A DNA stretch of 64,000 bases from Geobacillus sp. 46C-IIa (GTDB lineage Bacteria > Bacillota > Bacilli > Bacillales > Anoxybacillaceae): NCBI RefSeq assembly GCF_014679505.1, contig NZ_CP061474.1, positions 1,394,001-1,458,000 on the forward strand, in the 5' to 3' direction. Both the position numbers and the translations under genes were made by a program. Shown piece after piece: positions 42,803-52,116 of this stretch. Below the pieces are notes generated by a model. The model worked only from the letters and a program-made list of their open reading frames with translations. It did not search any database and was not told where the DNA came from. How positions within the stretch are numbered: position 1 is the first letter of the stretch; each line of letters starts with the position of its first letter.

Positions 42803-44146
42803 ATGTCTGACTCAGCATTGATCCTTATCGTCATTGCCGGGATTAGTTTACTATTGTTTTTAATTATTCGTTCAAAGCTTCACGCATTTGTTGCCTTGTT
42901 GCTTGTTAGTTTGCTTGTGGGGGCAGCCGCTGGCATGCCGCTAGACAAAGTCATTGAGTCGATTCAAAACGGGATGGGCGGCACACTCGGCTTTGTGGCA
43001 GTTGTTGTTGGATTAGGGGCTATGTTTGGACAAATGCTTGAAGTATCTGGGGGAGCCGAACGTCTCGCTCAGACGCTCATCAATAAGTTCGGGGAGAGTA
43101 AAGCGCAATGGGCGCTTGGTCTGACAGGATTTATCGTCGCGATTCCAGTCTTTTTTGATGTTGGCTTCATTATTCTTGTTCCCATTGTCTATGGATTAGC
43201 GCGGAAAACAGGGCGTTCGCTTTTGTATTATGGCATCCCGCTTTTAGCTGGGTTAGCTGTCACGCATAGTTTCGTGCCGCCAACGCCGGGTCCGATTGCT
43301 GTCGCAGATTTGATTGGCGCTGATCTTGGATGGGTCATTTTATTCGGGTTTATCGCCGGTCTCCCAGCGATGATTGTAGCTGGCCCGCTGTTTGGAAAGT
43401 ATATTGCTAAAAAAATTCACGCCACCATCCCAGAGTATATGGATATGAAAGAAAAGCAATGGGAGAAAGATCTCCCGGGCTTTGGGACGATTGTCGGGAT
43501 CATCTTTATTCCGCTCGTGTTGATTTTGTTGAATACGGTTTCAGGAGCTATTTTGCCAGAGGGGAACGGGGTAAGGACGTTCTTAACCTTTTTAGGTCAT
43601 CCGTTTGTCGCACTGACGATTTCGACTTTGTTGGCGTTTTACTTGCTTGGGCAAAAAAGAGGGTTCACCAAGCAGGAAGTGCAAGATATTGCGACGAAAT
43701 CATTGGAACCAGCGGGTATCATTATTCTTGTCACCGGAGCTGGAGGTGTGTTCAAACAAATTTTGATCGATTCTGGTGTCGGAAAAGTACTAGCTGATAT
43801 GATGGCAGCTTCTTCCTTGCCGCCGATCGTACTGGCGTTTCTCATTGCTGCGATCGTCCGCGTTTCCCAAGGTTCGGCAACCGTAGCCATGGTGACAGCT
43901 GCTGGGCTGATGGCACCGTTAATTGAAACACTTGGATTAAGCGGTCCGATTTTAGGAATGATTGTTATTGCCATCGCTGCTGGGGCAACGATCCTTTCAC
44001 ACGTTAACGACTCTGGTTTTTGGCTCGTCAACCGTTATTTCGGTCTTGATGTGAAGGATACGCTGAAATCGTGGACAGTCATGGAGACGTTGATTGCTCT
44101 CGTCGGGTTTGCTGTTGTATTGGTTTTGAGTTTGTTTGTGGCATAA
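42803..44146 (+). CDS. gntP: Gluconate permease (GntP family)
   Basis: This 447-residue symporter has about 12-14 membrane segments with the family motifs GFIVAIPVFFDVGFIILVPIVYGLA, THSFVPPTPGPIAVADLIGADLGW and RVSQGSATVAMVTAAGLM. The final ILSHVNDSGFWLVNRYFGLD is characteristic of true gluconate permeases. It imports gluconate with protons for the kinase. The ATG at 42803 has AGGAGGAAG upstream, and the 112-base gap from gntK contains operator 3. Confidence 0.92.
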   Translation: MSDSALILIVIAGISLLLFLIIRSKLHAFVALLLVSLLVGAAAGMPLDKVIESIQNGMGGTLGFVAVVVGLGAMFGQMLEVSGGAERLAQTLINKFGESKAQWALGLTGFIVAIPVFFDVGFIILVPIVYGLARKTGRSLLYYGIPLLAGLAVTHSFVPPTPGPIAVADLIGADLGWVILFGFIAGLPAMIVAGPLFGKYIAKKIHATIPEYMDMKEKQWEKDLPGFGTIVGIIFIPLVLILLNTVSGAILPEGNGVRTFLTFLGHPFVALTISTLLAFYLLGQKRGFTKQEVQDIATKSLEPAGIIILVTGAGGVFKQILIDSGVGKVLADMMAASSLPPIVLAFLIAAIVRVSQGSATVAMVTAAGLMAPLIETLGLSGPILGMIVIAIAAGATILSHVNDSGFWLVNRYFGLDVKDTLKSWTVMETLIALVGFAVVLVLSLFVA

Positions 44147-44169
44147 AAAATGGAGTAAAGAAGATGATT

Positions 44170-44206
44170 GAGAGGGTGTCTCAAAAGCAACGAGACACCC
44201 TTTCTC
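44170..44206 (+). terminator. Terminator after gntP
   Basis: GAGAGGGTGTCTC pairs with GAGACACCCTTTCTC over a short loop (AAAAGCAAC). The T run is short. From 44207 to 44427 I see no gene that I can support. Confidence 0.65.
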
Positions 44207-44427
44207 ATTACGATATACACACTGAGCAGCTTTGCAATTTTATGTCTCGTGTGCCATTGGGGATCAATGATTTCTGGGTCAACTTTTTTGTCACGATCTA
44301 TCCAGAGAGATGGTGCTTTCATTGCAAGTGCGGTGAACCATGCTTTTTTAATTAAATAAAGAATGGATTTCCATGCCATAAAAAATCATTGCCGAAAGAA
44401 GATGGTCGCTTTTCGTCAAGCTGTTTT

Positions 44428-44913
44428 TTACTGATCATTAAGCCGTTTCACAAGCAACAATTCATCCCGAATCGGAATGCCATCAGCGCTCATCAGCGGA
44501 ATGCTTGGCTTGATTTGCCGTGCTTTGTCGACAGCGTTCGGAAAGACAGTTATGATTTGATAGCCGCGCTTTTGGTAGAAACGAAGCGCATGCAAGTTGT
44601 CATTCGTCGTGATCAATCGAACAGCGGTGCACCCTCGTTGCCTCGCCCATGTTTCTGCCTCGTGCAAAAGGGCGCTGCCGACGCCCTGATTTTCCACTAA
44701 GCTGTCTAACGAGACGATCTCGCATGCATTTTGGCGAATGAGGAATGTAATAAGGCCGATGATGCGTTGCCCATTCCCGACAGCCGCAAACCCATCCAGT
44801 TCACCGCAGTCATAAACACCAGTCGACACAACCATTTGTACACTTCCCCAATGGTCAGTGAAAAACTGGTTGACCATGGCGCGGTCCAACTGTTTCATTG
44901 GGACGATGTTCAA
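44428..44913 (-). CDS. GNAT-family N-acetyltransferase
   Basis: This 161-residue acetyltransferase has the acetyl-CoA binding motif [25 protein letters not shown] and the later [19 protein letters not shown]. The acceptor is unknown. It starts at TTG 44913 with GGGGAGGG 8 bases before it. It is divergent from the D-serine ammonia-lyase gene; the 87-base gap must hold both promoters, so a link to amino acids is possible but unproven. Confidence 0.85.
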   Translation of the reverse strand: MNIVPMKQLDRAMVNQFFTDHWGSVQMVVSTGVYDCGELDGFAAVGNGQRIIGLITFLIRQNACEIVSLDSLVENQGVGSALLHEAETWARQRGCTAVRLITTNDNLHALRFYQKRGYQIITVFPNAVDKARQIKPSIPLMSADGIPIRDELLLVKRLNDQ

Positions 44914-45000
44914 GACGGTTTCCCTCCCCTATACCAGCAATTCACGTTTTCTATTATACTGGAAGTAGATGCTTTTTACATATGGATAAGGAGGAAATAC

Positions 45001-46365
45001 ATGGAGAACCGAATCGTAGCGGGAAAAACGATTCTACAATGGATCAAGGAACTTCCGTTGTTAGAAAATATGACCAGAACAGAAGAAGTGTTTTGGCCAA
45101 ATCCAAACTATTGTTCATTCGACCCAGTTGTTTCGCCTCTTTCACTCGGCGAACGCGATGTCAAGGAAGCCGAAGAGCGGTTGGCACGCTTTGCCCCGTA
45201 TATCGCCAAGGTGTTTCCGGAAACGCGGGACACTGGTGGAATCATTGAATCGCCGTTAATAAAGATTCCGAAAATGCAACGGTATTTGGAACAGATGAGC
45301 GGGCAGCCGATCGAAGGGGAAGTATGGCTAAAATGCGACAGTCATCTTCCCATTTCCGGATCGATCAAGGCGAGAGGGGGGATTTATGAAGTGTTGAAAC
45401 ATGCCGAAGACCTCGCGCTCGCCAACGGTTTGATTTCCATAGAGGATGATTACGCGGTCTTCGCTGGCGAGGAGTTTCGACAGTTCTTTTCCCGCTACTC
45501 GCTTGTTGTCGGTTCGACGGGAAATTTAGGCCTTAGCATCGGAATCATCGGGGCACGGCTCGGATTTCATGTGACGGTTCATATGTCGGCGGACGCCAAA
45601 CAATGGAAGAAAGATTTGTTGCGAAGCAAAGGGGTGACGGTGGTCGAACATCTCACCGATTATAACAACGTGGTCGAAGAGGCGAGAAGACAATCTGCCG
45701 AGGATCCCACCTCGTATTTTATCGACGATGAGAATTCGACTCATTTGTTTTTAGGATACGCGGTGGCGGCATTGAGGTTGAAGCAACAGTTAGAAGACGA
45801 GAACATCACTGTCGATGAAGATCATCCGTTGTTTGTATATCTTCCGTGCGGGGTTGGCGGCGGGCCGGGCGGGGTGACGTTTGGCTTGAAACTCGCGTAT
45901 GGGGATCATGTTCATTGCTTTTTCGCCGAACCGACCCATTCGCCTTGCATGCTGCTTGGACTGATGACGGGACAGCACGATCGCGTCTCGGTGCAAGATT
46001 TTGGCATTGATAACCAAACTGAAGCCGACGGGCTGGCCGTCGGCCGGCCTTCGGGATTCGTCGGAAAGATGTTGGAAAACGTCATCAGCGGCGTCTATAC
46101 AGTGGACGATTCCACTCTTTATCAGCTGCTCGCGGCGATGATGGATACGGAGGGGATTCGCTTGGAACCGTCCGCATTGGCAGGAGTCGCAGGGCCTGTT
46201 CGTTTGTGTCAAGACCAAGCAGGGCAAACATATCTCAAGCAGCATCATTTGAAAGAAAAATTGAACCAAGCCACCCATATTTGCTGGGCCACAGGTGGAA
46301 GCATGGTGCCGAAGGACGTGATGGACGCCTACTATCAGGAAGGGAAACGCCGGCAAAGAGGGTGA
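45001..46365 (+). CDS. dsdA: D-serine ammonia-lyase
   Basis: This 454-residue PLP enzyme converts D-serine to pyruvate and ammonia. The Schiff-base Lys is at residue 123 in [12 protein letters not shown], and phosphate binding is by the glycine loop [23 protein letters not shown] and the N-terminal [18 protein letters not shown] match DsdA. Start ATG 45001 follows AAGGAGG; the longer open frame upstream to 44731 runs through the divergent gene and is not coding. No dsdX-like transporter or regulator adjoins it, so it may serve detoxification. Confidence 0.92.
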   Translation: MENRIVAGKTILQWIKELPLLENMTRTEEVFWPNPNYCSFDPVVSPLSLGERDVKEAEERLARFAPYIAKVFPETRDTGGIIESPLIKIPKMQRYLEQMSGQPIEGEVWLKCDSHLPISGSIKARGGIYEVLKHAEDLALANGLISIEDDYAVFAGEEFRQFFSRYSLVVGSTGNLGLSIGIIGARLGFHVTVHMSADAKQWKKDLLRSKGVTVVEHLTDYNNVVEEARRQSAEDPTSYFIDDENSTHLFLGYAVAALRLKQQLEDENITVDEDHPLFVYLPCGVGGGPGGVTFGLKLAYGDHVHCFFAEPTHSPCMLLGLMTGQHDRVSVQDFGIDNQTEADGLAVGRPSGFVGKMLENVISGVYTVDDSTLYQLLAAMMDTEGIRLEPSALAGVAGPVRLCQDQAGQTYLKQHHLKEKLNQATHICWATGGSMVPKDVMDAYYQEGKRRQRG

Positions 46366-46443
46366 TGCCACCTGGCATGACGGCTTTTTCGGCCGATGCT
46401 ATGTTTCACACAAGAAAGACGTTTGCAGATGGAGGTTATGTGA

Positions 46444-46995
46444 TTGAGAACAGAAAAAGAAAACATGCTGGCCGGCCGCTTGTACAATCCTGCCGATCCG
46501 CAGCTTGTGAAAGAGCGGGAGCGGGCGAGACGGCTCGTTCGCTTATATAATGAAACATTGGAAACGGAATATGAAAAGCGGGTTCAATTGTTAAAGGAAC
46601 TGTTCGGCTCAACAGGAAAACAGCTGTACATTGAACCGAACTTCCGCTGTGATTATGGGTATAACATTCATGTTGGTGAACATTTTTTCATGAACTTTGA
46701 TGGCGTCATTTTAGACGTCTGTGAAGTGCGGATCGGCGACCATTGTTATATCGGTCCTGGCGTGCACATTTATACCGCGACGCATCCGCTTGATCCACAT
46801 GAGCGAAACAGCGGCCGTGAATACGGAAAACCGGTCGTCATCGGCGATAACGTTTGGATCGGGGGCCGGGCTGTGATCAACCCGGGCGTCACGGTCGGTG
46901 ACAACGCCGTCATCGCCTCAGGCGCCGTCGTGACGAAAGATGTTCCCGCTAACGCGGTTGTTGGCGGAAACCCAGCGACAGTCATCAAGTGGTAA
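46444..46995 (+). CDS. maa: Maltose/galactoside O-acetyltransferase (hexapeptide repeat)
   Basis: This 183-residue left-handed beta-helix acetyltransferase begins [27 protein letters not shown], the N-terminal domain of the Maa/LacA group. [23 protein letters not shown] and hexapeptide repeats to the end ([27 protein letters not shown]) follow. The catalytic His is in IYTATHPLD. It acetylates sugars such as maltose or glucose, probably as detoxification. It starts at TTG 46444 after GGAGG. Confidence 0.88.
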   Translation: MRTEKENMLAGRLYNPADPQLVKERERARRLVRLYNETLETEYEKRVQLLKELFGSTGKQLYIEPNFRCDYGYNIHVGEHFFMNFDGVILDVCEVRIGDHCYIGPGVHIYTATHPLDPHERNSGREYGKPVVIGDNVWIGGRAVINPGVTVGDNAVIASGAVVTKDVPANAVVGGNPATVIKW

Positions 46996-47011
46996 AATAA
47001 CTAGCGGCGGG

Positions 47012-47043
47012 CGCCCCGCATCGAAGGGGATACGGGGCGTTTC
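47012..47043. terminator. Bidirectional terminator
   Basis: CGCCCCG pairs with CGGGGCG, followed by TTTCG on the plus strand. It lies between the converging acetyltransferase and cyclase-family genes and may serve both. Confidence 0.7.
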
Positions 47044-47061
47044 GTATGTCCGATCCCCTCG

Positions 47062-47712
47062 TCACGCCCACTGCACCGCCACCGCCCGAACGGGCGAGCC
47101 GTCGCCGCCAGGCACGGAAAGGGGCAAGGCGATGATGTACGGGTCATCAAAATCGATTTGATCGAGGTTTGCGAAATTTTCCCCAATCACCCCGTTGGCG
47201 CCGAGAATAAGTTCGTGAGCGCGAAATGAAGAGCCGTCGGGCGGGTCGATATTCAGGGCATCGATCAAAAACGTGCGAACCCCTCGTTCGAGCATCGCTT
47301 CAATCACATCCGGGGCGACGTACGGGTGGCGAAAATACCGCTCCGTCCCAGCGCATGACGACCAGCCGGTGTGAAACAAAACGATCGTCCCAGGCGACAG
47401 CCGCGGCATATACGGGGCGGCATCCGCCATCGTCACCGCTTCCCCTTCCCCTTTCCCGGTGGCATCGATCACGATACCGCGGCCAAGAAAATAAGTGAGC
47501 GGCACCTCATCCAACCGCCAGCCGTGCTCACAAAAATGGAACGGCGCATCGACATGAGTGCCGCTATGCGAACCGAGCACAAGCCGGCTGACGCAGTAGC
47601 CGTCAGCAGCGAACGTTGCCGCCGGTTCGATGTGCGGCTTTGGGTCCCCAGGGTAGATGGGAAGTTGGGATGTCAGCGGCATGGTGAGGTCGATGAGTTT
47701 TTTGATGATCAT
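47062..47712 (-). CDS. Cyclase-family metal-dependent hydrolase (kynurenine formamidase-like)
   Basis: This 216-residue protein belongs to the cyclase/kynurenine formamidase family, with the metal motif HSGTHVDAPFHF near residue 53 and DLTMPLTSQLPIYPGDPK at the N terminus. Members hydrolyse N-formylkynurenine or other amides and esters. No tryptophan-degradation genes are nearby, so the substrate is open. ATG 47712 (IIKKLIDLT follows) is chosen because GGGGAGA lies before it; an upstream frame to 47829 is not typical of the family. Confidence 0.85.
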   Translation of the reverse strand: MIIKKLIDLTMPLTSQLPIYPGDPKPHIEPAATFAADGYCVSRLVLGSHSGTHVDAPFHFCEHGWRLDEVPLTYFLGRGIVIDATGKGEGEAVTMADAAPYMPRLSPGTIVLFHTGWSSCAGTERYFRHPYVAPDVIEAMLERGVRTFLIDALNIDPPDGSSFRAHELILGANGVIGENFANLDQIDFDDPYIIALPLSVPGGDGSPVRAVAVQWA

Positions 47713-48208
47713 TGCTTCATTCTCCCCTTTGAAAAGTGGTTTGTTGCTTTCATCGTATAATGAAAACGTATAGAAAAGAAAGCTTGAGAAACAACCTCCG
47801 GCCAAAAGCGCTGCCCATCTATGTCGCACAGACGCTCATCGGATGAATCGCTGTGCCAGCGAACATATTCATCAATCAGACTGGCTAATGTCTGTAAGCG
47901 AGCGATGGGGCCCCGCTTTACCTTTGTGTGAGGGGAATTCGCCATATCAACAAGCATTTTTGCGGCCAAGCAAACGATAGAGATGTATAATGGGAGCAGC
48001 ATCCACTTGTTTGCCAGTCGACATGAAAGTGAAGAGATGAAGATTTGAAAATCTTTCCTGGTGGCGGTTGCCGTCTTTCTGGAAAAGATGAAGGATTTCC
48101 AAGTACGATGGCGAATGAAACAAATAAGCAGGGCGTGCCAGACATATAGCGATAAAGGAACCACATCAGCCAAGGGCGCATGCTGAAAACATAGAAAGGG
48201 TGAAGCAA
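47713..48208. other. Intergenic stretch with one unrecognised reading frame
   Basis: This 496-base gap holds no gene I can identify. On the minus strand a frame of 154 codons runs from 48173 to 47709 without a ribosome-binding site, overlapping the start of the cyclase gene by four bases. It encodes a hydrophobic patch WMLLPLYISIVCLAAKML but no family motif. It may be a decayed gene. The promoters of the divergent cyclase and aldehyde dehydrogenase genes must lie here. Confidence 0.35.
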
Positions 48209-49645
48209 ATGAAAACAGCGGTACAGAAAAAGAAATTATACATCAACGGCGAATGGCGGGAAGCGAAGTCTTACACCGAACTGAAATCACCGTATTCGCG
48301 CGAGACGATTGCCGAAATTCCGATGGCCACCGAACAAGAAGTCGATGAGGCGATCGCCGCGGCGTATGCGGCGCGTCAAACGATGGCAGCCATGCCTGCG
48401 CATGAACGAGCCGCGATTTTAGAGCGGGTCGTCGAGCAACTGAAAGAGCGGCAAGAAGAAGCGGCGAAGCTGATCGCTCTTGAAGCCGCCAAACCGATCA
48501 CAACGGCGAAAGGAGAAGTCGCCCGCACGATCCAGACGTATACATTCGCCGCCGAAGAAGCCAAACGCATTCATGGCGAAACGTTGCCGCTCGACGCAGC
48601 GCCGGGCGGGGAAAATCGCATCGCCTTGACGGTCCGTGAGCCGATCGGCGTCATTGGAGCGATCACGCCGTTTAACTTCCCGATGAACTTAGTCGCTCAC
48701 AAACTCGGCCCGGCCATCGCCTCGGGCAACACCGTTGTGTTAAAACCGGCCAGCCAAACGCCGCTGTCGGCCTACTTTATCGCCGAACTGTTCGAGAAAG
48801 CCGGCCTGCCGAAAGGGGCGCTCAACGTCGTCACCGGAAGCGGCCGCACGGTCGGCGACAAAATCGTCACCGACCCGCGCATCAGCATGATCACGTTCAC
48901 TGGCAGCCCGGAAGTGGGCATCGCGATCCGCAATAAAGCGGGCTTAAAGCGGGTGACGTTAGAGCTTGGCTCGAACTCGGCCGTCATCATCGATGAGCAG
49001 GTCGATCTTGACCGCATCATCGCGCGTTGCGTCTTTGGCGCGTTCACGTTCCAAGGGCAAGTGTGCATTTCGCTCCAACGCATCTATGTCCATGAAAAAC
49101 GCTATGACGAGTTCGTTGAAAAATTCGTCGCTGCCGCGAAACGGCTGAAAACAGGCGACCCGCTCGATCCAGCAACCGATGTGTCGGCGCTGATCACACC
49201 AAGCGATGTCGATCGCGCGCTTGCTTGGATTGAAGAGGCGAAACAAGGCGGTGCGAATGTCGTCCTCGGAGGCGAGCGCGACGGCAATATCTTGCTTCCG
49301 ACGGTCATTGTCGATGCCGAACCGACGATGAAAGTGTCATGCCAAGAAGTATTCGCTCCGATCGTCTTGATCAACCGCGTCCGCTCAATCGACGAGGCGA
49401 TTGCGCGTGTCAACGACTCACGCTACGGCTTGCAGGCGGGCATCTACACCGATAACGTCCATATCGCATGGAAAGCGGCGAAACAACTGCACGTCGGCGG
49501 GGTGCTCATCAACGACATTCCAACGTTCCGCGTTGACCATATGCCGTACGGCGGCGTGAAAGAAAGCGGGTTTGGGCGCGAGGGGCTCCGCTATGCGATC
49601 GAAGAAATGACCGAGTTGAAGTTGATTATTTTCAACGAAAATTGA
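48209..49645 (+). CDS. NAD(P)-dependent aldehyde dehydrogenase
   Basis: This 478-residue aldehyde dehydrogenase has the cofactor and catalytic motifs intact: [33 protein letters not shown], the general-base Glu in VTLELGSNSAVII and the catalytic Cys 286 in FQGQVCISLQRI. The LELGSNS and FQGQVCIS pattern is that of the lactaldehyde / glyceraldehyde-3-phosphate (non-phosphorylating) group. Unlike the enzyme at 5998 it should give a free acid. It starts at ATG 48209 behind AAAGGGTG. It is followed by a terminator and so is probably monocistronic. Confidence 0.87.
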   Translation: MKTAVQKKKLYINGEWREAKSYTELKSPYSRETIAEIPMATEQEVDEAIAAAYAARQTMAAMPAHERAAILERVVEQLKERQEEAAKLIALEAAKPITTAKGEVARTIQTYTFAAEEAKRIHGETLPLDAAPGGENRIALTVREPIGVIGAITPFNFPMNLVAHKLGPAIASGNTVVLKPASQTPLSAYFIAELFEKAGLPKGALNVVTGSGRTVGDKIVTDPRISMITFTGSPEVGIAIRNKAGLKRVTLELGSNSAVIIDEQVDLDRIIARCVFGAFTFQGQVCISLQRIYVHEKRYDEFVEKFVAAAKRLKTGDPLDPATDVSALITPSDVDRALAWIEEAKQGGANVVLGGERDGNILLPTVIVDAEPTMKVSCQEVFAPIVLINRVRSIDEAIARVNDSRYGLQAGIYTDNVHIAWKAAKQLHVGGVLINDIPTFRVDHMPYGGVKESGFGREGLRYAIEEMTELKLIIFNEN

Positions 49646-49672
49646 AGCAACAAGAAATTACAATGCGACAGG

Positions 49673-49706
49673 GGACGTTCTTTGCGAGAAGAGCGTCCAT
49701 TTTTTT
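49673..49706 (+). terminator. Rho-independent terminator after the aldehyde dehydrogenase gene
   Basis: GGACG and its extended arm pair with AGCGTCC around TTTGCGAG, followed by ATTTTTTT. Confidence 0.75.
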
Positions 49707-49779
49707 CATGCGGAAACAGGAGTTTTCACCTTTGCTAGGGAAATTAAATAAATGAACGACCATTCAGAGGGGGAGAGCG

Positions 49780-50544
49780 ATGGAAACGGTTGTGCTGACA
49801 TTTGACCAAAACAAAGCGATTTTGGAGCTGAACCGCCCGCAGGCGCTCAATGCGATGGATGGGCAAATGTTAACGGAACTTGTCGACGCGTTGCGGCAAA
49901 TCCAGGAGAGTGATGCTTCCGTTGTCGTCATCCGCGGCAAGGGAAGAGGATTCTCGGCAGGCGGCGACATCAAGACGATGCTTTCCGTCGATGACCCGGG
50001 CCAATTTCAGACGGTGATGAAAACGATTCAAGAGATGATCATGCTCATGTATACGATGCCGAAAATCACCGTTTCGCTCATCCATGGGCCCGCTGCTGGC
50101 CTTGGGTTCAGCCTTGCGTTGGCGAGCGATTACCTCATCGCCACGAAAGAAGCGCGTCTTGCCATGAACTTCATCGGCATCGGCCTCGTTCCTGACGGCG
50201 GCGGGCATTTCCTCTTGGCGCAGCGCGTCGGTACGGCAAAAGCGAAACAGATCATTTGGGAAGGAAAACCGATGAGCGCCGACGAAGCGCAGCAGCTTGG
50301 CCTCGTCGACCTTGTTGTCGATAGTGAGGAGCAAGCGGAACAATGGATCGCTTCCTTGCAGGAAAAACCGCTCCAAGCCATGATCGCCACGAAATTGTTG
50401 TATGCCGAGCAAACAAAGGCGAACTTGCTTCGTGTTTTGGAGCTTGAAACCGACGCCCAACAGCGCATGCGGCAAACCGAAGACCACCGCGAAGGCGTCC
50501 GCGCCTTTTTAGAAAAGCGGAAGCCGGTGTTTCGGGGGAGGTAG
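49780..50544 (+). CDS. Enoyl-CoA hydratase/isomerase family protein
   Basis: This 254-residue crotonase-fold protein has oxyanion-hole segments GKGRGFSAGGDIKTML and IHGPAAGLGFSLALASDYLIA, and FIGIGLVPDGGGHFLL. It hydrates or isomerises an enoyl-CoA; which one is unknown. It is more similar in style to the YngF/PaaG type than to the FadB type. It begins at ATG 49780 behind GAGGGGGAG and stands alone between two terminators, so it is likely to have its own promoter. It is a second crotonase besides the one at 23078. Confidence 0.85.
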   Translation: METVVLTFDQNKAILELNRPQALNAMDGQMLTELVDALRQIQESDASVVVIRGKGRGFSAGGDIKTMLSVDDPGQFQTVMKTIQEMIMLMYTMPKITVSLIHGPAAGLGFSLALASDYLIATKEARLAMNFIGIGLVPDGGGHFLLAQRVGTAKAKQIIWEGKPMSADEAQQLGLVDLVVDSEEQAEQWIASLQEKPLQAMIATKLLYAEQTKANLLRVLELETDAQQRMRQTEDHREGVRAFLEKRKPVFRGR

Positions 50545-50559
50545 AGGGATGAAACGGCT

Positions 50560-50608
50560 AACTCCTGCCTAATTACACTCACTTGGGTATTGGCAGGAGT
50601 TTGCTTTT
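50560..50608 (+). terminator. Terminator after the enoyl-CoA hydratase gene
   Basis: AACTCCTGCC pairs perfectly with GGCAGGAGTT over a 22-base loop, followed by TGCTTTTG. It lies before the converging regulator gene. Confidence 0.75.
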
Positions 50609-50643
50609 GAGTACGAGTATCCGCCTTACATGGGAAGGCTCTG

Positions 50644-51753
50644 TTAATTCACTTGTTGATTAGCGCCTGTTTTACATAGAGTAGTCGAGTTTCTAACAAT
50701 AAGTTTTGGCGGTATAAAGATTTGCTGACGTTTTTGTAACGGATTTTCAATTGTCGATATGATTAGTTTTACAGCCTCTTGTCCCAATAATTTTTCCTGT
50801 TGTCTCATACATGTAGGCGGGACCTTAAGAAGATGAGAGAACTCATAGTCGTCAAACATGATAATAGATAAATCTTGTGGAATGGTAAAACCCATTTCTA
50901 GGGCTACTTCCATAACTGTTAGTCCATTATTTACTACAAATAAGGCGGAAACATCTCGGTGATTGGAGAGGAAATCCCAGATTTTATCCTTATTTGTATT
51001 GTTATGCTCCTCAAATGTAAGATCTAAGAGATACAAATGATGGTCAATAGGAACATTATGTTCTGTTAATGCCTTTTCAAATCCTTTAATCCTATCTTCC
51101 ACGCTAGTTGTTCCGTCTGGAATACTAGAAATTATTCCTATTTTAGAGTGCCCTAGCTCAAGCAAATGTATTGTTGCCTCGTAGGCACCTAAAATATTGT
51201 CCGTACAGACGCTATTAGCCCCAATCCCACGAAAGTAACGGTCTATAAGTACAAGTGGAAACTTTTCTATAGTTAGTTTAAGAATCTCCTCATTATACGT
51301 TTCACCTTCCGCGGGGTAAATCATTATTCCGTCCACGCCCAACCGAAGAACCTCTTTTAATATTTGCGTTTCGAGTTGTTGCGAATCGTATGTTTGACAT
51401 AAAATCATGCGGTAACCGTATTGAGAGAGAAGCTTCTCGATTTCGCCCACCATAATAGTTATAAACTGACTATTTAAGCGTGGGATAATACAAGCTATCA
51501 GTTTGTTCATATTTCTTTGTGACATTTTGTTCTGATAAATAAGATTTTGGGAATCTTTTTCCTTGGCTACAAACGAACCTCTGCCTTGAATGCGATAAAT
51601 AATCCCCTCCTCTACTAAGGAATCTAATGCTTTTTTTACGGTAATTCTGCTAACTTTAAACTTTTCAGCTAGTTCGTTTTCGGAAGGAATTTTATCGTCA
51701 GGCTTCCACTTCTTTTGTTGAATATTATCGACAATGTACTGGCGTATTTGCAT
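50644..51753 (-). CDS. GntR/LacI-hybrid transcriptional regulator (AraR-type)
   Basis: This regulator of 369 residues has an N-terminal GntR winged helix (IPSENELAEKFKVSRITVKKALDSLVEEGIIYRIQGRGSFVA, about 20-65) and a LacI/periplasmic-binding-type effector domain (about 85-360), the build of AraR. It is divergent from a sugar ABC transporter and alpha-mannosidase operon and probably represses it until a mannoside is present. The ATG at 51753 has no ribosome-binding site. An in-frame ATA at 51774-51772, 7 bases after AAAGGGGGA, would add seven residues (a start, then VRVPFY) and restore the normal GntR N terminus, so ATA may be the real start. Confidence 0.88.
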   Translation of the reverse strand: MQIRQYIVDNIQQKKWKPDDKIPSENELAEKFKVSRITVKKALDSLVEEGIIYRIQGRGSFVAKEKDSQNLIYQNKMSQRNMNKLIACIIPRLNSQFITIMVGEIEKLLSQYGYRMILCQTYDSQQLETQILKEVLRLGVDGIMIYPAEGETYNEEILKLTIEKFPLVLIDRYFRGIGANSVCTDNILGAYEATIHLLELGHSKIGIISSIPDGTTSVEDRIKGFEKALTEHNVPIDHHLYLLDLTFEEHNNTNKDKIWDFLSNHRDVSALFVVNNGLTVMEVALEMGFTIPQDLSIIMFDDYEFSHLLKVPPTCMRQQEKLLGQEAVKLIISTIENPLQKRQQIFIPPKLIVRNSTTLCKTGANQQVN

Positions 51754-51774
51754 ATAGAACGGGACTCTAACTAT

Positions 51775-52116
51775 AGAAGATTCCCCCTTTACTTAGTATA
51801 TAACAAATATACAACTTGGTTTAGGTTTTGTAAAGTGAAGGCAATATTATAATTTTTCGTTTTAAATTTCAAACGAAAAAGATGAGTTGGTTTAGTTTTA
51901 AATTAGGAGTTTACAATATTGCTGAATTGTGTTAATATTCAGTTATAATATTGAATATACATCATATTACAAGTTAGGGTGGTGATGCTAAGGTTAATTA
52001 GGGAAACTAATAAAGGGGAGATATTCGAGCTTTAATCCTATTGTTTGCTCTAAAAGGGAAGGATCGATTTCTTATGGGAGAGACGTGCACGATCTTTAAA
52101 TTATGAGAGGGGATTG
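51775..52116 (+). promoter_or_regulatory. Divergent control region of the mannoside operon
   Basis: This 342-base AT-rich region holds no gene. A promoter fits TTTACA (51910-51915), 17 bases, TAATAT (51933-51938). Two dyads flank it: TTTTTCGTTT (51853-51862) with AAACGAAAAA (51871-51880), and ATATTCA with TGAATAT around 51936-51959, overlapping the -10 box. Both are candidate operators for the GntR/LacI hybrid. A leader of about 170 bases follows. Confidence 0.55.

Noticed and set aside
44035..44379. 114-codon minus-strand frame after gntP
   Set aside because: It runs through the gntP terminator hairpin and the end of gntP, and has no family motif.
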